Position numbers and translations under genes: made by a program. From assembly GCF_007678455.1 (NCBI RefSeq), contig NZ_VEEP01000002.1:531197-595196 (forward strand): DNA of 64,000 bases, written 5' to 3'. The notes under the pieces are model-generated. The model worked only from the letters and a program-made list of their open reading frames with translations, made no database searches and was not told the origin of the DNA. Positions within the stretch are counted from its first letter, which is position 1. Each line of letters begins with the position of its first letter. The stretch is from Cytobacillus oceanisediminis 2691 (GTDB lineage: Bacteria > Bacillota > Bacilli > Bacillales > Cytobacillaceae). This document shows positions 33,606 to 41,665 of this stretch, in pieces.

Positions 33606-34343
33606 ATGAACTTACTTGACGATTTAGATAAAATATATAAAAATGTAAAAAATAGTGATTTGTTTCATACAAATTATTACCATTACATGGATATTAATAT
33701 AAAAGACTGTAATACAAATAATAGTTTTATATGTTTGAAACAAAAAAAAACCAAATTCTTATTAATAGAAGAAGTAGATAAAATCAAGTTGTATTTATCT
33801 GATGCTGACATCATTCACCAAATAAGTCTACTTGATAACATAATATTTGAGGTATTAATGGAATCTTTTTCCCAATTATATAAAGGTTTTGGAGAGGAAT
33901 TTAATTTCACCATAAATGAACAGTCATATAAGACTATAGGCCTGAAATTTGCACAGGAAGAAAAACATAGGTATTTTAATATTGGATTAGAGACTAAGGC
34001 AGATTTCGTTATAACATTTGAGGAATTTATTATATTAATAAACCTGATTTTAGCTAAAGAAAGCTTTTCTATGCAGATGATTGAGAATCCCTCATTTGAC
34101 AGATCAAAAAGACAACTTGCTAAGTATATTTCTTTATCAAATTTTTATAGAGATAAAACTAATGAAGCTCACAAAAAATTCCTCGAGGAAATAAAATATA
34201 ATGTGGAATTAAACGACATTTTCTTAGTTTACAATAATGATTGGAAACAAAAAAAGATCGATTCTAAATTTAATAATACCAAAGTGTTTGAAAAATATTT
34301 CATTGATGATAAAATAATCTTAGGGAATCCTAGAAAAGCTTAG
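33606..34343 (+). CDS. Unknown protein directly upstream of the retron RNA
   Basis: The protein has 245 residues from the ATG at 33606 (GGGG about 9 nt upstream; the longer frame from 33573 starts before that). It begins MNLLDDLDKIYKNVKNSDLF and is AT-rich, rich in K, N, I and F, with alternating strands and helices. Examples are NSFICLKQKKTKFLLIEEVDKIKLYL and later SNFYRDKTNEAHKKFLEEIKY. I recognise no family or catalytic motif. Its final codons (GNPRKA, stop) coincide with the a1 arm of the retron RNA, so the two are transcriptionally entangled. It may be cotranscribed with the retron or simply be its upstream neighbour. Confidence 0.6.
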   Translation: MNLLDDLDKIYKNVKNSDLFHTNYYHYMDINIKDCNTNNSFICLKQKKTKFLLIEEVDKIKLYLSDADIIHQISLLDNIIFEVLMESFSQLYKGFGEEFNFTINEQSYKTIGLKFAQEEKHRYFNIGLETKADFVITFEEFIILINLILAKESFSMQMIENPSFDRSKRQLAKYISLSNFYRDKTNEAHKKFLEEIKYNVELNDIFLVYNNDWKQKKIDSKFNNTKVFEKYFIDDKIILGNPRKA

Positions 34344-34533
34344 GCTGCCTTAGCTGCTAAGGTTAGTGTAATTTAATTTAGTTAAATTTTTATTGACTAC
34401 CGTCAATTCTTTTGGTCTGCAAACATATTTCTTTATTATAACCATGGGAATTCGCAACTCAGCTCATTCCCAGAACATAATAAAGAAATATTTTGCTCCA
34501 AATAAATATTTAAAAATTTAAGTAGGATTCCTT
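34322..34533 (+). ncRNA. Retron msr-msd RNA (predicted)
   Basis: The a1 arm GGAATCCTA (34324-34332) plus CTTA (34339-34342) is complementary to the a2 arm TAAG-TAGGATTCC (34519-34531), with a 6-nt bulge. Inside, short msr-like hairpins follow: CCTTA/TAAGG (34348-34362), AATTTAA/TTAAATT (34370-34388) and ATTGAC/GTCAAT (34392-34407). Then comes a long msd-like stem of 15 perfect bp (ATATTTCTTTATTAT, 34425-34439, with 34477-34491), capped by a 7-bp stem TGGGAAT/ATTCCCA (34445-34472) around a 14-nt loop. TTAGC/TTAGG near the a1 arm could hold the branching guanosine. Effector and reverse transcriptase genes follow directly. The fold is drawn by hand. Confidence 0.8.
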
Positions 34534-34558
34534 TTCTTTTTTAAAAAAGGTGATAATG

Positions 34559-35641
34559 ATGAAAAGTGAAGAATACAAGTTTAATAAAAAAACACAAATA
34601 ACAGACCCGCTAAGGGTGTTTTTTTTATGTGGAACTAAATTCAGTAAAGATCAACCTGATGATAAAAGAAATGTACTAAAATCACATTTAGAAAATAAAA
34701 ATTTCAATTACAAGGTCATTATTTTAGAAGAACATTTTATATTCGGAAGCACTACGAAAGAGTACTTATCTTATGATGAAATTTTCATGAAAAATTTAAA
34801 GGATATAGAATTGTTAACAGGGCTATTCTCTGACAAAATTATCATTCTTCATGAAAGTATTTCAACTGCTGCGGAATTAGGTCTGTTTGCTTCCAACAAC
34901 AGTCTTTTATCTAAGACATGTTTGTTATATCCAGACACTTTTTCAGTTGAAGAAGATAAAGTCTCTTCTTTTATAAGGTTAGCCTTCCTAAACCACCGCT
35001 CTCCTGAGGAGAATGTGAAAAAAATAACTTTTTATCCGAAAGTTAAAGAAAATATTATTTCGAATGTTAAGACCGAATATCATACTTTCTTTCCCAGAAA
35101 TATCATACCTAAAAATTTATCCTCAAATATTGATTCCTTTATTTTGGAGGATTACTCAGAAACATTTCAAGTATCATTTAAAAAACAAAAGTTTAAACCA
35201 TATAAGGATGAAAACATTATCTCTTACTCTATCCAAGATACTTCTGTTACATTATCGCCAAAAGTTTTCAGAATATTATTAACTTCATTATTTAGTTCTA
35301 AAAAATTTAGGCATGAAATTCGTAGCAGCAGTTCTATTGTGGAAACTGTAAATGTAATACAAAAGGCATTCTTAAATACAATAAAAAATACAATTGCTCA
35401 TATTGAAGGTATTGACCTACAAAAGTCAAAAATAGAAATCACAATAAAAGACAACAATGTCAAATTAAGAGAAACAATTGGATATTTCTTATATACACTT
35501 CAAGCTATCGGGATGCTTCAACTTCCTGTGAGGGAAAAAAACGAAAAAGTCACGATTTCTTCAAACTTCAAAGAATTATATGAAAGTCACGCCAAAATTA
35601 TTGAAGCAATACCCGTTAGTAAATTTAATGATTCACTTTAA
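34559..35641 (+). CDS. Retron effector, nucleoside deoxyribosyltransferase-like
   Basis: The protein has 360 residues. Two adjacent ATGs (34556, 34559) follow AAAAAAGGTG; the second gives better spacing. The N-terminal 150 residues resemble the NDT-like fold of retron Ec86/St85 effectors: LRVFFLCGTKF as first strand, an LEEHFIFG segment, then DKIIILHESISTAAELGLFAS, which holds the key acidic helix. The C-terminal part (about 290-345) contains KLRETIGYFLYTLQAIGMLQ, like a winged-helix domain. In such retrons the effector is held inactive by the RT-msDNA complex and is released on phage attack. The reverse transcriptase starts 15 nt downstream. Confidence 0.8.
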   Translation: MKSEEYKFNKKTQITDPLRVFFLCGTKFSKDQPDDKRNVLKSHLENKNFNYKVIILEEHFIFGSTTKEYLSYDEIFMKNLKDIELLTGLFSDKIIILHESISTAAELGLFASNNSLLSKTCLLYPDTFSVEEDKVSSFIRLAFLNHRSPEENVKKITFYPKVKENIISNVKTEYHTFFPRNIIPKNLSSNIDSFILEDYSETFQVSFKKQKFKPYKDENIISYSIQDTSVTLSPKVFRILLTSLFSSKKFRHEIRSSSSIVETVNVIQKAFLNTIKNTIAHIEGIDLQKSKIEITIKDNNVKLRETIGYFLYTLQAIGMLQLPVREKNEKVTISSNFKELYESHAKIIEAIPVSKFNDSL

Positions 35642-35655
35642 TGGAGTGAAAAAGA

Positions 35656-36597
35656 ATGGATTACCAAGAAACTAAAAAAGGCTATATAGTTAAATACATA
35701 AAAACTAAAAATAAAATTAGAAAAATTGTTACTTATGGTGATAATGCTCAAGAAATAAAAAAAATTCATACAGAAATTGCTGAATTTATAAATGAAAACT
35801 TTATGCCTTCTAAATTTTCAAAGGCCTATATTAGGCATAAATCAATATATCAAAATGCGTTAGCTCATATGTATAATGACATTTTTATATCCTTAGATAT
35901 AAAAGATTTTTTTAGAAATATTAATCATCAAAAATTAATTAATGCTTTATTTCTTGAACTTAACAAACATAGTAATAATACTATCAATAAACTAGAATGT
36001 TCCAAGATTGTTTCTAACTGTACTGTATCGAAGAAAGGTTTGCCCCTAGGACTTATTACATCTCCAACCCTTTCAAATGTATACTTAAAAGAATTTGATA
36101 ATATCTTATATGGTAAATTAAAAAGAATGAAAGTAGAAAATATTATCTATACAAGATATGCGGACGATTTAGTCATTTCATTTAAAGATATTGAATCGAA
36201 AACAAAAATTATCGATGATATAATTATGCTAGTAAAAAAATTATTATCAAAATACAATTTACGATTAAATTCTTCCAAAACTAGAATTATAAGTTTGGAT
36301 AAATCCAATCATGTTAAAATAACAGGAATAAATATTATTAAGTCCCCCTCAAATTATCGAAAGTTAACTGTTGGGAGAGAATTAAAAAATGACCTATTTC
36401 ATACGGCAGTAAAATACTATGAAGATGGGAATACTAACAAATATGAACTATTAAAGATAAAGGGGCTTGAATCATTTATTTTATCAATTGAGAAAAATGG
36501 GTATGAAGAGGTATATTCTAAAAACATGAAACTCAAGATAAAAGATTTAGGTTTTAAATCATTAAATGAATTAATAAAAGGATTAACTTCTAAATAA
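35656..36597 (+). CDS. ret: Retron reverse transcriptase
   Basis: The protein has 313 residues, a usual retron RT length. Retron-specific region X is NALAH (67-71). RT motif A-like ISLDIKDFFRNIN (78-90) gives the first catalytic aspartate. Then GLPLGLITSPTLSNVYL is the motif 4-type stretch. The catalytic box is RYADD (about 167-171, YTRYADDLVISF). Region Y appears as VKITG near 222 in place of the common VTG. It uses the msr-msd RNA as primer and template to make branched msDNA. GGAGTG precedes the ATG. It is the last gene of the effector-RT operon and ends at a hairpin terminator. Confidence 0.92.
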   Translation: MDYQETKKGYIVKYIKTKNKIRKIVTYGDNAQEIKKIHTEIAEFINENFMPSKFSKAYIRHKSIYQNALAHMYNDIFISLDIKDFFRNINHQKLINALFLELNKHSNNTINKLECSKIVSNCTVSKKGLPLGLITSPTLSNVYLKEFDNILYGKLKRMKVENIIYTRYADDLVISFKDIESKTKIIDDIIMLVKKLLSKYNLRLNSSKTRIISLDKSNHVKITGINIIKSPSNYRKLTVGRELKNDLFHTAVKYYEDGNTNKYELLKIKGLESFILSIEKNGYEEVYSKNMKLKIKDLGFKSLNELIKGLTSK

Positions 36598-36612
36598 TCC
36601 ACTTTATAAAAG

Positions 36613-36640
36613 CTACGACATGTGTCGTAGTTTTCTTTAT
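36613..36640 (+). terminator. Terminator of the retron operon
   Basis: A seven-base-pair stem CTACGAC / GTCGTAG with loop ATGT is followed by TTTTCTTTAT, 15 nt past the RT stop. Confidence 0.8.
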
Positions 36641-36679
36641 AGTATTCTCTTAACACCTACCTTAACGCAAGGCGTGTGT

Positions 36680-36726
36680 AAATAAATCAGTGGCAGGCAC
36701 TTTTTATGCCTGCCACTGATTTATTT
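36680..36726. terminator. Long perfect hairpin between retron and Thoeris operons
   Basis: A perfect 20-bp stem (36680-36699 with 36707-36726; core GTGGCAGGCA / TGCCTGCCAC) encloses the loop CTTTTTA. It lies between two convergent operons and could stop transcription in both directions. Similar GTGGCAGGCAC hairpins are known as intergenic repeats in bacilli. Confidence 0.6.
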
Positions 36727-36828
36727 TCCATTGTTCTTTAGAATATAAAATAAAGTATTATTACGGTTAATACACAAGCTGCCAATAAGCATATTCGTCT
36801 ATTTGATCGTATTTAAGCGAGGAATATT

Positions 36829-37389
36829 TTAATTTATATATCCCCATTGTTTGTAAGATTCCTCGTTGTAATAGTGAAGAGGTGTAGTTAATTGATCCTC
36901 TTTATTATTTAAACTAAACTGATAAATGGCTGATGTAATACATTTTTGTCTAAAAGGGATATGAATGCATTTCGCTGTTTGATTACTTATTCTTTCATGG
37001 AGCGCTTTCGGCCATTTCTCTGCTAGCGCTTGAGGGTTCATAATATACTCATAACCTGTATAAGCAACTATGATAGGGATTTCATAGTAATCAACAGCCT
37101 TTTCAATTTCAAAATTCAACATACCACGGTTCCAGTTTGTTTCTTCCGATATGATTAATAACATGTTCTTGGAATTTCTCATTCGTTCTAAAAGTCGAGC
37201 CTGCAACGTTCTCTTTAAACTTGTATCCTTAACTTGGAATGTCTTTTTATGACTATCGCTGAAGGTGAAATCCGTTTTCTTAGAAGTATTCCAACTCCTT
37301 AAAAGCCCAAAATATTTAATATCACTTTTGGTTGGATTGGTTGTTCCGTTTCCATCAAATGCAACATAAGTTCCATTTCTATAGGCCAT
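36829..37389 (-). CDS. TIR-like ThsB protein (DUF1863/MTH538 type)
   Basis: The protein has 186 residues, the usual ThsB size. MAYRNGTYVAFDGNG is the first strand and loop. SDIKYFGLLRSWNTSKKTDFTFSD matches the family N-terminus. RMRNSKNMLLIISEETNWN is the central strand with catalytic-pocket residues, and RGMLNFEIEKAVDYYEIPIIV holds the conserved helix with the likely catalytic glutamate. ThsB proteins sense phage and convert NAD+ to a signal molecule. It overlaps the macro-domain gene by 11 nt, with GGAG 7 nt before its ATG, and is the last gene of a three-gene operon. Confidence 0.82.
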   Translation of the reverse strand: MAYRNGTYVAFDGNGTTNPTKSDIKYFGLLRSWNTSKKTDFTFSDSHKKTFQVKDTSLKRTLQARLLERMRNSKNMLLIISEETNWNRGMLNFEIEKAVDYYEIPIIVAYTGYEYIMNPQALAEKWPKALHERISNQTAKCIHIPFRQKCITSAIYQFSLNNKEDQLTTPLHYYNEESYKQWGYIN

Positions 37390-38227
37390 TAGTTTGCTCC
37401 TTTATTTTATAGAAATTAACCTTATCCTTTTTTGATTCGTGAATGATAATTGAGACCATTGAAGGATAAGTGAATTTTATTTTACTGACTTTAAAGGACC
37501 AAATTAACAATTCAAGTAACTCTTGGTCTGTAATCATTTCATAATTTTTAAACCTTGTTAATCCTGACCCCAATAGTGGAATGACAATCGATTTACCGTT
37601 ATAAACAATATCTACTTCATTCCAAAAGTTTAATAAAAAATTTATGTAATCATTCATATGTAAGTAGGCTCTATTCTCTCTATCAAATTTAGAAAAGGCG
37701 GTCAGTAAATAATCATCATGACAAAAAATTGTCCCTAACTTATATCTTTCCTTTTTCCCTTGACTTCTAGTTTCATTAAAGCCTACTTTAATTCCATCTG
37801 AATTTAAATGTTCGTCCTGCTCTATTGATCGATCCAAAGCCTCGATATCCTGTATTTTAGTTTTTAGATAGATGCCGTTTAAGGTTGTCTCTGAAATGAT
37901 TTTATTATCGACTTGAGTATCAAAATATTCATTAAAAGCCACTACTTTTAATCCCGACTCTTCAAAAACGTCCCCAACTTTAATCGTAACGGTTGAATTA
38001 TTTATTGTGAGTTTCCTTTCAACCAGTAAGTTTGCTCTAACCCATAAGTAAACGTAAATCGAGGCGAAAACAAAAAGGATAATCATAAACGTCGAAAATT
38101 TATATTCATCAGGAATACTAATAGCTATTGAAATACATGTTACCAAAACACTAATTGGGGACAGAACTGTTAACCAATCTTTTAATAAGCTTCGGTTAAA
38201 AAAACTGACCTTTTTCTTAAATCCCAT
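37379..38227 (-). CDS. Transmembrane macro-domain protein (type II Thoeris ThsA-like)
   Basis: The protein has 282 residues. Two N-terminal helices (about 20-38 and 44-64: VLSPISVLVTCISIAISI and FSTFMIILFVFASIYVYLWV) anchor it in the membrane. The remainder is a divergent macro domain. The first strand and pocket are VTIKVGDVFEESGLKVVAFNEYFDT, a DUF6430-like start, the substrate loop is IVIPLLGSGLTRF, and KERYKLGTIF lies between. Macro domains bind ADP-ribose derivatives. In type II Thoeris a membrane macro protein is switched on by a histidine-ADPR signal made by the TIR protein. Position between two TIR genes supports that reading. Confidence 0.78.
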   Translation of the reverse strand: MGFKKKVSFFNRSLLKDWLTVLSPISVLVTCISIAISIPDEYKFSTFMIILFVFASIYVYLWVRANLLVERKLTINNSTVTIKVGDVFEESGLKVVAFNEYFDTQVDNKIISETTLNGIYLKTKIQDIEALDRSIEQDEHLNSDGIKVGFNETRSQGKKERYKLGTIFCHDDYLLTAFSKFDRENRAYLHMNDYINFLLNFWNEVDIVYNGKSIVIPLLGSGLTRFKNYEMITDQELLELLIWSFKVSKIKFTYPSMVSIIIHESKKDKVNFYKIKEQTNGL

Positions 38228-38282
38228 CTCTTAATCTCCCACTCTATTTTTTCATTAAATGGTATTATAGAATTCCTTTGTT

Positions 38283-39050
38283 TTAAGACAATGAATGCTC
38301 CAACAATAGCTTTCTCATTCCATACAATAAATCTAAAGGATGGTTCTCATGATGTTGTGTGAATAGCCTTTGCCAATCTAGAAAATCCGACTGTCTTATA
38401 TCGTATAAATGGTCCAAGTCCAATTTATATTGAATTGAAAGGTCTTGGGCATTTTCAAACATTCCTTTCTTAATAATGCCCTTTCTATCGGGTTCGCGTT
38501 TTCTAACGAACCTGGAAACCGCTATTTCGTAATATATCCACGGAGATTTTGTACTATTAATCACTGAGGAAGTATCAATAGATTGTGGTGTATTTAAGAA
38601 AAACATGCATTCTGATTGATCAATTACCATCGTTAAGGCTGTTGAAAGCATTGTATGAACATGGCTTGTAGAGAAGTTTCTTTTTTCATAGCTATACGTA
38701 GAGCCATCAGTGTTCTTACAATATCGGTCATCTATCTTTTTAAGCAGTTCATCAGCACTTCCCCATACAGAAGAATCAATAAAGACTTCTAAATCAAACG
38801 TATGTTTTAGCCAACCTGCTAATGCAATTGCTTTTTCTTTATCGTTATGAGAGTGAGAAAGAAAAACATCCGCATGAATCTGCGGAAACCAACTATTTTG
38901 CATATCATTTCCATTTATAGTTCCGTCTTCAAGTATAAATTTACTCAATTCATCTTTGACTTTTTGCTTTTGTAAATTGTAGATAGTATTTCCAGTTTGT
39001 TTGTAATGTGTAAACTCTTCATCCATTACCAGATTAAAACCAGCATACAT
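38283..39050 (-). CDS. TIR-domain protein
   Basis: The protein has 255 residues with GGGGGA before its ATG; it is the first gene of the operon. The TIR fold starts at about residue 56: IHADVFLSHSHNDKEKAIALAGWL is strand A and helix A, VFIDSSVWGSADELLKKIDD is the BB-loop region, and ECMFFLNTPQ is a later strand. WIYYEIAVSRFVRKRE holds the conserved glutamate expected to act on NAD+. The first 55 residues are not recognised. It differs clearly from the DUF1863-type TIR at 36829, so the operon has two distinct TIR proteins and one effector. Confidence 0.82.
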   Translation of the reverse strand: MYAGFNLVMDEEFTHYKQTGNTIYNLQKQKVKDELSKFILEDGTINGNDMQNSWFPQIHADVFLSHSHNDKEKAIALAGWLKHTFDLEVFIDSSVWGSADELLKKIDDRYCKNTDGSTYSYEKRNFSTSHVHTMLSTALTMVIDQSECMFFLNTPQSIDTSSVINSTKSPWIYYEIAVSRFVRKREPDRKGIIKKGMFENAQDLSIQYKLDLDHLYDIRQSDFLDWQRLFTQHHENHPLDLLYGMRKLLLEHSLS

Positions 39051-39212
39051 TTTAAATCCCCCTAAATTAATTTTTTAATATCTATTTTTAGTACCTACAA
39101 AGACTACTTGGTATATTCCCTAATAACAGGATAACCGACAAAATGACAATTGTAAATAAAATCCAATGGTGGATTTTCTCATCCCTTGCTGCAATCGTCC
39201 CCTTCCATATTC

Positions 39213-40187
39213 CTACAGGAATATCTCTTCGACATCATTAATCTTCTTTGCTTTATTAAAGACTCCCTTCGCCACAGCTAAATCAAAATGAGCAGCCCCA
39301 ACAGATTTAAAAATAGTAATATCCCCAAGTCCACGTTCAACCGGATTCACATGAAGCTCAGCTAATGTCCCAGATAGATTCTCAAACGTCCACTTCCCTC
39401 GTTTCACTGCATCAATGAATTCTCCAGCTTCGGTTTTGAATCCCTCATAATCATCTGCATAAATCAACGCTGCTTTTTCAATCGCACCCAACGGGATTTC
39501 ACGCATTTCAGGTAAGTAACTTCCCACACCGATGATATGGGTCCCTGCTTTTACATAATTGGCTTCAAATACTTCTTCGGTTGACCGGGTCGCACAGCAA
39601 ATGACGTCTGACTGGGCGACGGCTTCGTTCCGGTCGACTCCGGTATGTATTTTAGCGGTAATGCCTGCCTCTTTGAGCCTTTCGCCGAATGTGTATGTCT
39701 TCTCGACAGAACGGTTGATTAAATAGATGTCTTGAATCGGCAGCACGTTCACGATCCCCAGTACTTGCTCGAACGCCATTCCGCCTGTGCCAATGACGGT
39801 CAGCACTTGGCTGTCGGGCCTGGCGAGATGGCGGGCTGAGATGGCGCTTAATGCGCCGGTTCTCAATCGCGTCAGATAGGATGCGGACAGTAAGCTTATA
39901 TGTCTTCCTGTTTCGAGTTCTGTGAGTAGAATGGCTCCTTGTGTGGTCGGAAGATCTGCTGAACTGTTATCAGGAAAAATCGAGACTATCTTGGTCGCTG
40001 CCATGGATGTTCCATCCGAACTTGGCATATAGAGAACAGATCCGTTGCGTTCCGGGACATTCAGTACTGTCCGATGTGGATTTTCAACACGTCCTTCATG
40101 AATGGCCACCAACATGGCTTCGACATCGCGAATGGCATCTTCGATTTTATAGATGGATTGGATTAGTTGTTCGTTCAGTATAAGCAT
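39213..40187 (-). CDS. Ornithine cyclodeaminase / mu-crystallin family enzyme
   Basis: The protein has 324 residues, starting MLILNEQLIQSIYKIEDAI with AAGGAGAG before the ATG. The NAD(P)-binding Rossmann fold is at about 125-150 (VLTVIGTGGMAFEQVLGI), and the sheet domain shows HRTVLNVPERNGSVLYMPSSDG and LTRLRTGALSAISARHLARPDS, both typical. Members reduce or deaminate amino acids or imines (ornithine, alanine, ketimines, D-amino-acid derivatives). Substrate is not fixed here. It lies 36 nt downstream of an MFS transporter and is probably cotranscribed with it; the transporter probably imports the substrate. Confidence 0.87.
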   Translation of the reverse strand: MLILNEQLIQSIYKIEDAIRDVEAMLVAIHEGRVENPHRTVLNVPERNGSVLYMPSSDGTSMAATKIVSIFPDNSSADLPTTQGAILLTELETGRHISLLSASYLTRLRTGALSAISARHLARPDSQVLTVIGTGGMAFEQVLGIVNVLPIQDIYLINRSVEKTYTFGERLKEAGITAKIHTGVDRNEAVAQSDVICCATRSTEEVFEANYVKAGTHIIGVGSYLPEMREIPLGAIEKAALIYADDYEGFKTEAGEFIDAVKRGKWTFENLSGTLAELHVNPVERGLGDITIFKSVGAAHFDLAVAKGVFNKAKKINDVEEIFL

Positions 40188-40223
40188 TTAGAATCTCTCC
40201 TTCTTATGTAAAAACTCGGCCAA

Positions 40224-41528
40224 TTACTTGGCCGAGCTCATTTTACCAGTGATCACAGTTGGTTCAACGCGGCTTTTGACTGCCCAGATGGCAATCAGTG
40301 ACACCACTGCAGTGAACATGATGTAGAGTGCAACAGGGACGTAGGAATTATCGAATGATGCGAGCAGTGCTGTGGCAACGAGCGGCGCTGTACCACCAGC
40401 GACTGCGGCCCCGATTTGATAACCTAGCGAAACACCCGTATAGCGAACCTTGGCATCAAAGATTTCGGAGAACATGGTTCCAAGTACAGCTGTAATCGGA
40501 GCCCATATGATCCCGAGGCCAATAATCGTCGCCAAAACCAGCATGAGTACACTGCCTTGATGAATCATCCAGAAGTATGGGAAAGCGAAAGCCATCATCG
40601 CCAATGTACCGGCGATATACATTTTCTTACGGCCCACGCGGTCTGACAGGCTTCCCATAATTGGAATAAGGATTGTCGTAATGACGGTTGAAACCATGAC
40701 AGAACCTAACACAGCGGAGCGGCTGAATCCTAGAGTGCTTGTCGCATAGGAAACAATAAACGTACTGAAAATATAGAATGGAGCTGTCTCCACCACTTTC
40801 GCACCGATTGTGATCAGCACTTCTTTCCAGTAATAGCGAAGTGTATCGACGATTGGCAGCTTTGGAATTTCACCTTTTTGCTGTACTTCCTTGAATTCTG
40901 GTGTCTCATCGATTCCTTTTCGGATCCATAAACCAAAGACTACGAGCAATGCACTGAAGATGAACGGCACGCGCCAGCCCCATGACATGAATTGCTGCTC
41001 TGGCAATAAACTCATGAGCCAAAGAGCGAGTGTTCCCATCACCATTCCGATCGTCACACCCATTTGCGGAATCGAACCGAAGAATCCTCTGCGTTCTGCC
41101 GGAGCATACTCAGTCGCAAGCAGCAGAGCTCCTCCCCATTCCCCGCCGATTCCAAGTCCCTGGATCAAACGAAGTGTAATCAGAATGATTGGTGCAGCTA
41201 CACCAATTGCTTGATATGTAGGCAAGATACCCATTGCGAATGTCGCAGCACCCATCAAGCTCAATGTTAAAACGAGTGTCTTTTTCCGGCCGATTCGATC
41301 CCCGATATGACTAAAAATGATTCCTCCAAATGGCCGGATGAAAAACGAAAGTGCAAACGATGCATACGCTAAAAGCAATCCTACTGTTGGATCCTCGTTG
41401 ACAAAGAATAATTGGTTAAATACAAGTGCGGCCATCGTTCCATACAGAAAATAATCAAACCATTCAATGGAACTGCCAACAAGGCTGGCAATCAATACAC
41501 GATAAGTCGTTTTCTTATCCAATTGCAT
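40224..41528 (-). CDS. MFS transporter, metabolite:H+ symporter (MHS) type
   Basis: The protein has 434 residues. The start is the ATG at 41528 because GGGGGAAGGG lies just before it. It opens with SLVGSSIEWFDYFLYGTMAALVF, the MHS signature, and has 12 predicted helices. RPFGGIIFSHIGDRIGRKKTLVLTL is the MFS loop 2-3 motif. GLGIGGEWGGALLLATEYAP and SDRVGRKKMYI are further MHS markers. The subfamily carries organic acids, proline/betaine or shikimate. Together with the ornithine cyclodeaminase-like enzyme it suggests uptake and breakdown of an amino-acid-like compound. A 21-bp palindrome at 41551-41571 lies before it. Confidence 0.9.
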   Translation of the reverse strand: MQLDKKTTYRVLIASLVGSSIEWFDYFLYGTMAALVFNQLFFVNEDPTVGLLLAYASFALSFFIRPFGGIIFSHIGDRIGRKKTLVLTLSLMGAATFAMGILPTYQAIGVAAPIILITLRLIQGLGIGGEWGGALLLATEYAPAERRGFFGSIPQMGVTIGMVMGTLALWLMSLLPEQQFMSWGWRVPFIFSALLVVFGLWIRKGIDETPEFKEVQQKGEIPKLPIVDTLRYYWKEVLITIGAKVVETAPFYIFSTFIVSYATSTLGFSRSAVLGSVMVSTVITTILIPIMGSLSDRVGRKKMYIAGTLAMMAFAFPYFWMIHQGSVLMLVLATIIGLGIIWAPITAVLGTMFSEIFDAKVRYTGVSLGYQIGAAVAGGTAPLVATALLASFDNSYVPVALYIMFTAVVSLIAIWAVKSRVEPTVITGKMSSAK

Positions 41529-41550
41529 TTTCCCTTCCCCCTTTTTAAAA

Positions 41551-41571
41551 AATTGAAGTGACACTTCAATT
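41551..41571. promoter_or_regulatory. Palindromic operator between MFS and XRE-cupin genes
   Basis: Two 10-bp arms AATTGAAGTG and CACTTCAATT are separated by a single A. The site is 23 nt from the MFS start and 95 nt from the regulator start, in the only gap between the divergent genes. It is the obvious binding site for the regulator next door. Confidence 0.7.
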
Positions 41572-41665
41572 AGATTTTAGATAATGGATAATTTTCTGTC
41601 AACTTTGTTCAGATTGACACAATCCATATATAAGGGAAAAATAAGAATTAGGAAGGTGAGATTTT

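Noticed and set aside
39205-39226. A terminator made by ATATTCC / GGAATAT at the end of the cyclodeaminase gene
   Set aside because: The stem is short, lies across the stop codon and lacks a T-run.
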